Of a stretch of 64,000 nucleotides of DNA, positions 1 through 7,304 are shown piece after piece (the first letter of the stretch is position 1; the number at the start of each line of letters is the position of its first letter). The notes beneath the pieces were generated by a model. That model had not been told where the DNA came from. It ran no database searches and was given only the letters and a program-made list of their open reading frames with translations. The position numbers and the translations under genes are program-made. This DNA is from an uncultured Lachnospiraceae bacterium (GTDB lineage Bacteria > Bacillota > Clostridia > Lachnospirales > Lachnospiraceae): NCBI GenBank assembly GCA_958402795.1, contig CATXUX010000005.1:62001-126000 (forward strand), given 5' to 3'.

Positions 1-508
1 GTGCGGATTTCAGCAGATATTTAATTTCGATATCCTTAATAGGACTGCGCTCCATCGCCATCAGATAATCTTCTTTGTCTACATGACTCCAGTCTATGAT
101 TTTGCCCATTTCTGCTTTTAAAAGCAGATCAAGCCAGATACGGGTGCTTCTTCCGTTCCCCTCTCTGAAAGGATGGGCAATATTCATTTCCACGTATTTT
201 TCGATGATCTCATCAAAAGTGGACTGTGGCATTTTGTCAATGTTTTCGAGAGCCGCGTCCAGATACAACAACGGTGCAAACCGAAAATTTCCCTTCGCCA
301 GATTTACAGTGCGGATTTCACCGGCAAAATCGTAGATGTCTTCGAACAAATATTTATGAATGGCTTTTAAAGCAGAAAATGTACCGGGTTCGAGCGTGTC
401 AAGTATCCCATTTTCGAAAAGTTCAAGAGCTTTTTTCTTACTGATGCGCTCTTCTTCGCGGGCAAGTTCAGCGGAGTCTTCAATTCCTAACTTGTTTTTT
501 AATGCCAT
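1..508 (-). CDS. Fic/Doc-family protein (partial, C-terminus off window)
   Basis: Fic proteins transfer AMP or another nucleotide part onto hydroxyl groups of target proteins. Reading leftward from the ATG at 508, 169 residues are visible before the window ends. The active-site motif HPFREGNGRSTR (catalytic His about residue 112) fits the HxFx(D/E)GNGRxxR consensus exactly, and the upstream segment around residues 55-70 (YDFAGEIR) is the usual Fic fold entry. GGAGGT lies at 514-519, a good distance from the ATG. The gene follows the ATPase at 557-1828 on the same strand after 48 bases, so the two may be cotranscribed. An inhibitory helix, if present, would be of the C-terminal class and lies outside the window. 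Family assignment is firm; the target and any antitoxin are unknown. Confidence 0.9.
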   Translation of the reverse strand, partial: MALKNKLGIEDSAELAREEERISKKKALELFENGILDTLEPGTFSALKAIHKYLFEDIYDFAGEIRTVNLAKGNFRFAPLLYLDAALENIDKMPQSTFDEIIEKYVEMNIAHPFREGNGRSTRIWLDLLLKAEMGKIIDWSHVDKEDYLMAMERSPIKDIEIKYLLKSA

Positions 509-556
509 ATTTACACCTCCATGATCAAATGAGTGGTCAGATAACAGAAATCTGAT

Positions 557-1828
557 TCAAATCAGCCAAACAGGTACATACCAATTTTTTTTATCCACAG
601 GCAGCAGATCATTTGCCATACATATTACACTCCCGGTCCCTATTTTTATTTTCAGAGAATCTAAATTTTCAAAAGAACTCACATTTGCCGCAGGCTCTAA
701 AACATGAAAGTTTTTTACGGAGGCTTTTCCGGGAGAGGCAGCTTTTTTGATTTCAATCGGCGAAAGGACGCCGTTTTGGTAAAGCAGCAGATCAATCTCC
801 TTTTGATCTTTATCTCTGTAATAGAAAATAGGTGGTTCTTTTCCGGCGTTCAGGTAGCTTTTATAAATTTCTGAAAAAACATAACTCTCAAAAAAAGCGC
901 CGGACATTGCTCCCCGCTCCAGTGCTTCCGGATTATCCCACCTTAGGAGATAAGCGGCAAGACCGGTGTCAAGGAAATGAAGAAGAGGCATTTTGACAAC
1001 GCGCTTGAGTGCATTGTTATGGTACGGCTGTACAAGAGCAATGATGTGGGATGAGACCAGAATGGAAAGCCACTTTTTTGCTGTTGGAGCCGTGATTCCT
1101 GCCATATCTGCCAATTCTTCATAGATTACAGGTTTTGAAGTATGGGCGGCGGCTACGGTCATAAAATTGTAAAACTGCATTTCATCTGCGACTTGTGTAA
1201 GATCACGGATATCGCGCTGCAGATACGTATTCACATAAGAACGGTAGTAAGTTTCCCAATCCATTGCTTCATTTGCATAGAGTTCCGGCATAGATCCACG
1301 GAAGATCCGGTTGAAAATGTCGTTTAATCCGTGAGGGGATCTTTCAGACGTGCGATTTATTAAATAATCGGTATCTGTCTGGAACGGCTTGCTCGGTTCA
1401 TGGTAGATTTCCGCATCGGATAACCCAAGTAGATTTACAATGCCGACACGTCCGGCCAGACTTTCACTTACGTTTTTCATGAGACGGAAAACCTGTGAAC
1501 CAGTGAGCCAAAAATCTCCTTTTTTCTTTGAACGGTCTACGCTCATTTTAATATAAGGCAGTAATTCTGTTGCATATTGAATTTCATCAATCAATACCGG
1601 AGGGGAATATCTTTGTAAAAATAAGCCGGGATCTTGTTTGGCAAGATATCTTACATCTGGATCGTCAAGTGTAACATATTTTCGGTCTATTCCGCTCTCT
1701 CGCTGTGCGTCTGCAAGTTTTTGCAGTAAAGTTGTTTTTCCTACCTGTCTGGGACCAGTGACCAGAAGAACAGGAAACATCTCAGAAATTCGGGTAATTG
1801 TGTCCTCAGCGGCGCGTTTAATATACAT
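557..1828 (-). CDS. AAA ATPase with DUF4143 (ATP-binding protein)
   Basis: A 423-residue member of the large bacterial/archaeal ATPase family with an N-terminal AAA domain and a C-terminal DUF4143 domain. Visible motifs are Walker A GPRQVGKTT (about residues 25-33), Walker B VLIDEIQ (78-84), a sensor-like LTGSQ near residue 110, a winged-helix-like middle part (about 215-280), and near residue 340-362 an EIDLLL...PIEIKKA segment that resembles a PD-(D/E)XK nuclease core. The start is the ATG at 1828, with an AAGGAG-like site just upstream. These proteins are common accessory genes in Lachnospiraceae and their cellular job is not established. A strong promoter lies at 1893-1921. The Fic gene follows it closely, which may or may not be functional linkage. 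Confidence 0.85.
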   Translation of the reverse strand: MYIKRAAEDTITRISEMFPVLLVTGPRQVGKTTLLQKLADAQRESGIDRKYVTLDDPDVRYLAKQDPGLFLQRYSPPVLIDEIQYATELLPYIKMSVDRSKKKGDFWLTGSQVFRLMKNVSESLAGRVGIVNLLGLSDAEIYHEPSKPFQTDTDYLINRTSERSPHGLNDIFNRIFRGSMPELYANEAMDWETYYRSYVNTYLQRDIRDLTQVADEMQFYNFMTVAAAHTSKPVIYEELADMAGITAPTAKKWLSILVSSHIIALVQPYHNNALKRVVKMPLLHFLDTGLAAYLLRWDNPEALERGAMSGAFFESYVFSEIYKSYLNAGKEPPIFYYRDKDQKEIDLLLYQNGVLSPIEIKKAASPGKASVKNFHVLEPAANVSSFENLDSLKIKIGTGSVICMANDLLPVDKKNWYVPVWLI

Positions 1829-1892
1829 CTGTGTGCTCCTTTCTGATAAATTTGTATGCCCTACAAGATTGTCGAAACTAAATTATGATTTT

Positions 1893-1921
1893 ATTATAGA
1901 CAAGAAAGTTGGAAACGTCAA
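1893..1921 (-). promoter_or_regulatory. Sigma-A type promoter for the ATPase gene
   Basis: On the minus strand TTGACG (1921-1916) and a perfect TATAAT (1898-1893) are separated by exactly 17 bases. It points at the ATPase start 65 bases downstream. Confidence 0.7.
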
Positions 1922-1976
1922 TTATTATTTGAGACTATTATATGTCCAAAAATAAAAAAACAACCTATACGAAAAA

Positions 1977-1998
1977 GGCAAGGAGTTTATTCCTTGCC
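1977..1998. repeat. Perfect 8-bp inverted repeat (orphan hairpin)
   Basis: GGCAAGGA and TCCTTGCC are separated by six bases in the 309-base gap between the divergent ATPase and glycosyltransferase genes. Read leftward it is followed by TTTTTC, so it looks like a minus-strand terminator, but no minus-strand gene lies upstream of it. It could be a remnant, or could insulate against antisense transcription. The rest of this gap is AT-rich and, apart from the ATPase promoter, shows nothing else. Confidence 0.4.
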
Positions 1999-2137
1999 GC
2001 TATTTCGTTTATACAGATACAGAAAAATTACTGTGTTTATTTAACAAATCTTTAGAAATTCCCTTATATAGAATTAAGAATGGTTCGATAAGATAAAACC
2101 CACAGAGAGAAAAGACGTGGAAAGTGGGGATTGAGAG

Positions 2138-3199
2138 ATGAAAAAGGAAAAATATCTGACAATAGCGGTGCCTTGTTATAATTCGCAGGAATATATGAGA
2201 AGATGTGTGGATTCCCTTTTACCCGGCGGGGAAGATGTGGAGATTATTCTGATTGACGATGGCTCTACGGATCGTACCGGGGAGATTGCGGACGAGTATG
2301 CGAAGCAGTACCCGGGGATCGTGCAGGCAGTACATAAAGAAAACGGCGGGCATGGTTCCGGCGTGAATCTGGGAATGAAACTTGCGAAAGGTGTGTATTT
2401 CAAGGTGGTTGACTCGGACGACTGGCTGGAGGAAACTGCTTACCGGAAACTTTTGGAACAGTTGAAAACGTGGATCGGTAGTGAGAGCGAGAATGAGAAG
2501 GAGCATGCGCAGACAACGATTCCGGACCTGATCGTATGTAATTATGTGTACAATCACCTTGATGAGGGAGTCTCACGCACGATGAGCTACAGGAACGTGT
2601 TCCCGGAAAAGCAGATCTGTATGTGGGAGGAAATCGGCCATTTCCGTCCGTCGCAGTATCTGGTGATGCATGCGCTGATCTACCGTACGGAAGTGCTTCG
2701 GGAATCCGGCATCGAATTACCGGAGCATACATTTTATGTGGATAATATTTTTGCATGTCAGCCGTTGCCATATGTAAAAAGCATTTATTATATGGATCTG
2801 GATCTGTATCAGTATTATCTGGGGCGTGCCGATCAGTCTGTGAATGAGAAAGTTCTGATGTCGCGGATCGACCAGCAGATCCGGGTCACAAAGATTGTGG
2901 CGGAATGTACAGATCTGGAAGAGGTAAAGAAGACGTCGCCGAAGCTGGCGGATTACTTATATCGCAATATCTCTATTATGATGGCGATTTCTTCGATTCA
3001 TCTGCTTCTGATCCAGAATGAAGAAGCAGAAGCAAAGAGAAAACGGCTCTGGAAGGAGATCCGGGAAAAGAATGCGCCCATGTATTATCGGCTGAAATAT
3101 ACGAAGCTCAGCGGGTGGACGGATCTGCCCGGGAGCGTAGGGAGAAAACTTACGGTAAACGGCTACCGGCTTGCAAAAAAGATATACCGTTTCCAGTAG
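2138..3199 (+). CDS. Glycosyltransferase family 2
   Basis: A 353-residue GT-A fold enzyme expected to move a sugar from a nucleotide-sugar donor to an envelope acceptor on the cytoplasmic side of the membrane. The N-terminus has the classic GT2 pattern: IAVPCYN (residues 9-15), ILIDDGSTD (38-45) and the metal-binding VDSDDW (91-96). The remaining roughly 250 residues have no clear membrane span. The ATG at 2138 follows a GGGG-containing ribosome site. It begins a same-strand cluster with a permuted papain-like protein (34 bases downstream) and a flippase-like membrane protein, which suggests surface glycan or glycolipid assembly. Donor and acceptor cannot be read from sequence. Fold assignment is firm, pathway is inference. 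Confidence 0.88.
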   Translation: MKKEKYLTIAVPCYNSQEYMRRCVDSLLPGGEDVEIILIDDGSTDRTGEIADEYAKQYPGIVQAVHKENGGHGSGVNLGMKLAKGVYFKVVDSDDWLEETAYRKLLEQLKTWIGSESENEKEHAQTTIPDLIVCNYVYNHLDEGVSRTMSYRNVFPEKQICMWEEIGHFRPSQYLVMHALIYRTEVLRESGIELPEHTFYVDNIFACQPLPYVKSIYYMDLDLYQYYLGRADQSVNEKVLMSRIDQQIRVTKIVAECTDLEEVKKTSPKLADYLYRNISIMMAISSIHLLLIQNEEAEAKRKRLWKEIREKNAPMYYRLKYTKLSGWTDLPGSVGRKLTVNGYRLAKKIYRFQ

Positions 3200-3233
3200 A
3201 TCGCAGGAGCGGGAGAAGACAGGAGTGAAAAGA

Positions 3234-3848
3234 ATGGCACATATTTACCTTGCATTAGTAGATACCCCCGGATTATTTGCATGTATGATCCGCAGATTTA
3301 TCCGGCAGAGATATATTCATGTTGTGATCGCGGCAGACGCCGGACTGGAGGAGGCATACAGTGTCGGACGCAGAAACCCGGCAGTTCCGCTGCTTGCCGG
3401 ATTTGAACGGGAAGAGAAAGAAAAAATCCTGCGCGTATTTCCATCGGCTCAGTACCGGATCTGTGAACTGGAATGTACGGCGCAGCAGAAACAGGAGATC
3501 ATGAAACAACTGCGGGAGGATTACGGACGGCGCAGTCAGATCCATTATGCAGTGGCAGGACTGCCTTTTATCGTGGCAGGACGTCCGTTTTATATCCGTG
3601 ACCGGTATACCTGCTCCTCCTACATTGCGAGACTTCTGGAAGAACATGGGATTTCCATATCAGAAAAGCACTTTTCCCTTGTCACACCAAAAGATTTCTA
3701 CGAGTGTGCAGACATGAGAGTGGTGTTTGAAGGAAAACTGATGGAGCTGGAGTATGGCAGAATCGCAGAGTACGGGGGCGTCGGCTGGGAAGAGCCGGAG
3801 AGAAGATGGAGACTGCCGGTACCTGCATACCATGCCGGAAATTCATGA
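3234..3848 (+). CDS. Permuted papain-like (NlpC/P60 superfamily, YiiX-type) protein
   Basis: A 204-residue protein. I placed the start at the ATG at 3234 because AGGAG sits 8 bases upstream; a longer reading would overlap the glycosyltransferase gene. A conserved-looking His (residue 29, in YIHVVIA) precedes a Cys (residue 127, in YTCSSYIARLLEEHG), the reverse of the Cys-then-His order of ordinary NlpC/P60 hydrolases. That His-first order is typical of circularly permuted family members related to YiiX/YaeF. No signal peptide is visible, so it is probably cytoplasmic or membrane associated. Known relatives are thought to be amidases, esterases or acyl hydrolases; the substrate here is not predictable. 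It sits between a GT2 gene and a flippase-like gene, 17 bases before the latter, so it is likely part of the same operon. Confidence 0.7.
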   Translation: MAHIYLALVDTPGLFACMIRRFIRQRYIHVVIAADAGLEEAYSVGRRNPAVPLLAGFEREEKEKILRVFPSAQYRICELECTAQQKQEIMKQLREDYGRRSQIHYAVAGLPFIVAGRPFYIRDRYTCSSYIARLLEEHGISISEKHFSLVTPKDFYECADMRVVFEGKLMELEYGRIAEYGGVGWEEPERRWRLPVPAYHAGNS

Positions 3849-3865
3849 TAACGAGAGGTTGATCG

Positions 3866-4972
3866 ATGAACAAAAAAGAGATACGAAAGTGGGCAGGGAA
3901 TATCGCTCTGTTTGCTGCAGTTATGATTTTGACATTCTGGATGGTATTCCGGGGACAGGATATGACAGCGGTCGTTGCGTCTATGCGGCAGATGTCCGTA
4001 AAATATCTGATCGTGTCTGTGCTGTTGGCAGTGCTTTTTGTGTGCGGAGAAGGGACGATCATCTGGTATCAGCTTCGCTGTCTCGGAGGGAGAGGCGGAG
4101 CACCCGGAAAGAAAGCGGAAAACGGCTCGCAATCCTGCGGAGGCGAGGACAGACGGACCGGGCAGAGCAGCAGGAGTACACTGCCCAGATGTATTGCATA
4201 TTCTTTCGTCGGATTCTTTTTCTCGGGGATCACGCCGTCGGCAACCGGCGGACAGCCGGTACAGCTTTACTATATGAAAAAAGACGGGAACACGCTCTCC
4301 GAAAGTTCGGTCGTACTGATGGTGACAGCGGTGATTTATAAATTTGTGCTTGTCCTTCTGGGAGCAGCGCTGCTGCTGTTTTGGCGGGGACCGCTCAGAG
4401 AAAACCTGAAAGGATACTATGCCTTGTATTTTGTGGGATTGTCGCTGAATATCATCCTTGTCGTACTCCTGCTGATGGTCATGTTTACCCCGAAGATCAT
4501 CCGGACAGTCCTTTACAAAGGGGAGTGTCTGCTGGTAAAGATTCATCTTCTGAAACCGTCTGATGAGAGAGGAAAGAAACTGGAACAGTTTTTGTCCGGG
4601 TATCAGGAGACGGTTCAGTTCCTGCGTATGCACAAAAGTGTTGTTGCTGTGGTGACTGCAGGGACATTTCTGCAGAGGAGTATGTTATTTCTGCTGACTT
4701 ATACGGTATACCGGGGACTTGGTTTGTCCGGGACGCCGCTGATTGATATTTTTTTGCTGCAGGCTTCTGTGTACATTGCAGTAGATATGCTGCCGATACC
4801 GGGAGCACAGGGGATTACAGAAGCAATGTATAAGACGGTGTTCGCAAAGATCATCCCTGCGCAGTATATTGTAACTTCCATGTGCATTTCCCGCGGCATC
4901 AGCTTTTATCTGATGCTTCTCGTCGGACTTGCAGTGACATGCATCATGCATTTTTCCCGTCAGAAAACATGA
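3866..4972 (+). CDS. Flippase-like integral membrane protein (YbhN/LPG-synthase TM family)
   Basis: A 368-residue polytopic membrane protein of the UPF0104/lysylphosphatidylglycerol-synthase transmembrane family. The family signature SGITPSATGGQP (about residue 118) is clear and about seven or eight hydrophobic spans follow. Relatives include the flippase half of MprF and proteins encoded beside glycosyltransferases that are thought to help move or modify lipid-linked products. An odd feature is a hydrophilic Gly/Arg/Lys-rich insert of about 35 residues (roughly 76-112) between the first spans and the signature, which I would not expect in a compact family member. The gene is the last of the GT2 cluster and is followed by a promoter at 5003. 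Function in lipid flipping is inferred from the family, not shown. Confidence 0.8.
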   Translation: MNKKEIRKWAGNIALFAAVMILTFWMVFRGQDMTAVVASMRQMSVKYLIVSVLLAVLFVCGEGTIIWYQLRCLGGRGGAPGKKAENGSQSCGGEDRRTGQSSRSTLPRCIAYSFVGFFFSGITPSATGGQPVQLYYMKKDGNTLSESSVVLMVTAVIYKFVLVLLGAALLLFWRGPLRENLKGYYALYFVGLSLNIILVVLLLMVMFTPKIIRTVLYKGECLLVKIHLLKPSDERGKKLEQFLSGYQETVQFLRMHKSVVAVVTAGTFLQRSMLFLLTYTVYRGLGLSGTPLIDIFLLQASVYIAVDMLPIPGAQGITEAMYKTVFAKIIPAQYIVTSMCISRGISFYLMLLVGLAVTCIMHFSRQKT

Positions 4973-5002
4973 TATTTTCGTAGAAATCTTTTGCAGATAA
5001 GG

Positions 5003-5032
5003 TTGACAATTGTATGTAAAATAGAGTACTTT
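5003..5032 (+). promoter_or_regulatory. Probable promoter of the LytTR/GHKL operon
   Basis: Perfect TTGACA (5003-5008), 18-base spacer, TACTTT (5027-5032). The block from GATAAGG through GAGTA is strikingly similar to the purC promoter at 12722, see findings. Confidence 0.5.
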
Positions 5033-5096
5033 TATAGATATAATTTCAACGTTTTGAACAAAAGAATTTCTAGGAATGAAGAAAAGGGGAACAAAC

Positions 5097-5810
5097 ATGA
5101 TAAAAATTGCAATTGTAGAAGATGACAAAAACTACATTGCAACATTGCGGGAGTATATCAGCCGGTTTTCAAAAGAGCAGGGCGTTGCAATGGATCTGGA
5201 TATATTCCGGGACGGGAATAAAGTAGTATTTCAATATGAGCCGGTATACGATATCATCCTGATGGACATCGAGATGCCGGGCATGGACGGAATGACGGCG
5301 GCGGAGCAGATCCGTAAGACAGATCAGGATGTGATCATTATTTTTATTACCAATATGGCGCAGTATGCCATTCAGGGGTATAAGGTCCATGCGCGCTCTT
5401 ATATCTTAAAACCCGTGAATTACTATAGCTTTTCAATGGAATTACAGGAAGCAGTTTCTTCACTTTCCAAAAAGGCACAGAACTTTCTGCTGCTTCCCGG
5501 AGAGGACGGGATGCAGAAGATCGCGGTCGGGGATATTTTATATGTAGAAAGTCAGAAGCATTACATGCTGGTTCATACGAAAGATCAGGTCATTGAGATT
5601 CGTGAAACCATGAAAAATATGGAGAAGAAGCTCAAAGAATATTACTTTGAGCGGTGCAATGTCAGCTACCTTGTCAATCTGGCATATGTATCTTCGATAA
5701 CAGGGGATCTGGCTGTTGTAGGAGAAGAAAAATTGCCGGTCAGCAGACAAAAAAGGAAAACGTTTCTTGCTGCGCTGACAAAATATATCGGAGGTACGAT
5801 GGATGATTGA
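5097..5810 (+). CDS. LytTR-family response regulator
   Basis: A 237-residue two-component regulator. The receiver domain (residues 1-120) has the acidic pair ED (8-9), the phospho-acceptor Asp57 in MDIEMPG, and the conserved Lys in the ILKPVNY segment near residue 105. The C-terminal half (about 135-235) is a LytTR DNA-binding domain, with the typical ILYVESQKHYMLVHT strand run. I chose the ATG at 5097 because AGGGGA ends six bases before it; an in-frame ATG at 5076 has no properly spaced site. It overlaps the kinase gene by 8 bases, so the pair is translationally coupled. AgrA/VirR-type relatives activate a small number of nearby promoters; the GH3/NCS2 operon next door is the natural candidate target. 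Confidence 0.93.
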   Translation: MIKIAIVEDDKNYIATLREYISRFSKEQGVAMDLDIFRDGNKVVFQYEPVYDIILMDIEMPGMDGMTAAEQIRKTDQDVIIIFITNMAQYAIQGYKVHARSYILKPVNYYSFSMELQEAVSSLSKKAQNFLLLPGEDGMQKIAVGDILYVESQKHYMLVHTKDQVIEIRETMKNMEKKLKEYYFERCNVSYLVNLAYVSSITGDLAVVGEEKLPVSRQKRKTFLAALTKYIGGTMDD

Positions 5811-7146
5811 GCAGATCTTTTTTAACGGCCCGATTTTATTTATGATATGCTGTGAACTGGTTCTTGTATGGATATTCACCTCCGTCTATCCGGGAGACCT
5901 GCGGGAAAATCTGTGGTTCAAAATAGCGGCGGCAGTTGTTTTAACAGCGGTCGTTTTGGTTCTGGATTATTATTTGGTGGATTTTGATACGGCGTCTACT
6001 GCGCTGGAACCGGTTTTCTGTTTTGCTGCTTCGTATCTGTATGCCGTATGCGCATTTAAAATCCGCAGGAGGGAAGCGTTTTACATTACAATCTGGACCT
6101 ATTTCCTGACAGAAACAGCCACTCAGATCGTGATGCCGCTGACAGATTTCCTGTTAAGAAATATACCGGGAATTTTCTTTCGCATCATGTATATCGTATG
6201 CTGTGTGGTCGCAGTCGCAATCATCGCAGTCCCGGTGAAAAAGGTACTGATCTGGAAGCTGCAGACGGAAAATCATTACCATGTGGGAAGACAGAAGATT
6301 CTTTATTGCATCATCGTTGCGGGCGGATATACACTGCTTTCGAATTATCAGTTTATTTTCTGGCTGCTTGGAGAGGAACCGGAAACCGGTTCAAACATGA
6401 TTACATTTTTCCGGCTGGCAGTGGGCGTTGCCTGTCTTTTATTCTTGTATGTGCAGAATAGTATCGAAAATACGCAGAGAGCGGAGCAGGAACTTAATAT
6501 GATGCAGCAGTTGATGTACCGGCAGCAGGAACAGTACCGGATTTCGCAGGAAAATATTGACCTGATCAATCGGAAATGCCACGATCTCCGTTATCAGATG
6601 GAAGCACTGAGGCGGATGAAGGATGAGAAAGAAATCGACGAGCAGTTAAAAGAACTGGAGCGATCAGCGATGATCTATGACTCGATCTTCAAGACAGGCA
6701 ATCCGGTCCTGGATACGGTGCTGACAGAAAAGAGCCTGATCTGTGAGGCAAACCAGATCAATATGACGTGTATGGCGGACGGAGAAAAGCTGGGATTTGT
6801 CGGAAAAGTAGATCTGTATACGATGTTTGGCAACGCACTGGACAATGCCATTGAATGCGTCATGAAGCAGCAGGATATCAGTAAACGCATCATTCAGGTG
6901 GCGGTATTCTACGAGAAAAATCTCCTGATGATCCGCGTCAGAAACTACTGCGAAGAAAAACTGGAATTCCGCGGTGGTCTTCCGGTCAGTACCAAAAAGG
7001 ATAAAAACTACCATGGATTCGGACTGAAAAGCATTCGGTATACGGCAGAAAAATACGGCGGCGGAGTCGTCTGCCAGAATCCGGATAATTATTTTGTACT
7101 TCAGATCCTGCTTCCGATTCCGGAAAATACAGAAAAAATGGTATAG
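5803..7146 (+). CDS. GHKL-domain sensor histidine kinase (AgrC-like)
   Basis: A 447-residue membrane sensor. Six or seven hydrophobic spans fill residues 10-220. A coiled linker (about 220-255) leads to the phospho-acceptor His260 in NRKCHDLRYQ, an atypical short H-box as in AgrC-type kinases. The ATPase domain shows the N-box NALDNAIE (344-351) and the G-box HGFGLKSI (404-411). There is no recognised extracellular sensing domain, so the signal is likely detected within the membrane spans. It overlaps the LytTR regulator by 8 bases and is followed directly by a hairpin terminator whose stem contains the stop codon. No peptide pheromone gene like agrD was seen beside it, which fits a ligand other than a self-made peptide. 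Confidence 0.92.
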   Translation: MIEQIFFNGPILFMICCELVLVWIFTSVYPGDLRENLWFKIAAAVVLTAVVLVLDYYLVDFDTASTALEPVFCFAASYLYAVCAFKIRRREAFYITIWTYFLTETATQIVMPLTDFLLRNIPGIFFRIMYIVCCVVAVAIIAVPVKKVLIWKLQTENHYHVGRQKILYCIIVAGGYTLLSNYQFIFWLLGEEPETGSNMITFFRLAVGVACLLFLYVQNSIENTQRAEQELNMMQQLMYRQQEQYRISQENIDLINRKCHDLRYQMEALRRMKDEKEIDEQLKELERSAMIYDSIFKTGNPVLDTVLTEKSLICEANQINMTCMADGEKLGFVGKVDLYTMFGNALDNAIECVMKQQDISKRIIQVAVFYEKNLLMIRVRNYCEEKLEFRGGLPVSTKKDKNYHGFGLKSIRYTAEKYGGGVVCQNPDNYFVLQILLPIPENTEKMV

Positions 7147-7171
7147 TCATTTGCGGCTATACCATTTTTTT
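7137..7171 (+). terminator. Rho-independent terminator after the kinase gene
   Basis: AATGGTATAG (7137-7146) and CTATACCATT (7157-7166) form a 10-bp stem with a 10-base loop, running into seven consecutive T. The kinase stop codon lies inside the left arm. Confidence 0.85.
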
Positions 7172-7199
7172 ACCAATTGTGACAAAAATTCTTCTGATC

Positions 7200-7243
7200 G
7201 TGTCAGTTTTTCCCGACACAAGTACCAATATGTTATCTTGGTA
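7200..7243. promoter_or_regulatory. Two adjacent dyads upstream of the GH3 gene
   Basis: GTGTC...GACAC (7200-7204 and 7215-7219) and TACCAA...TTGGTA (7223-7228 and 7238-7243) occupy the leader between the terminator and the GH3 ribosome site. No consensus -35 box is visible here; a TATGTT at 7229-7234 could be a -10. This would suit an activator-dependent promoter, possibly of the neighbouring LytTR regulator, but I cannot match a known LytTR direct-repeat site with confidence. Confidence 0.35.
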
Positions 7244-7304
7244 TCACACCAAAGGCAGGCATTGCCGGCTGTCTGCTTATAAAAATGAATGGGAGGAAGA
7301 AAGC

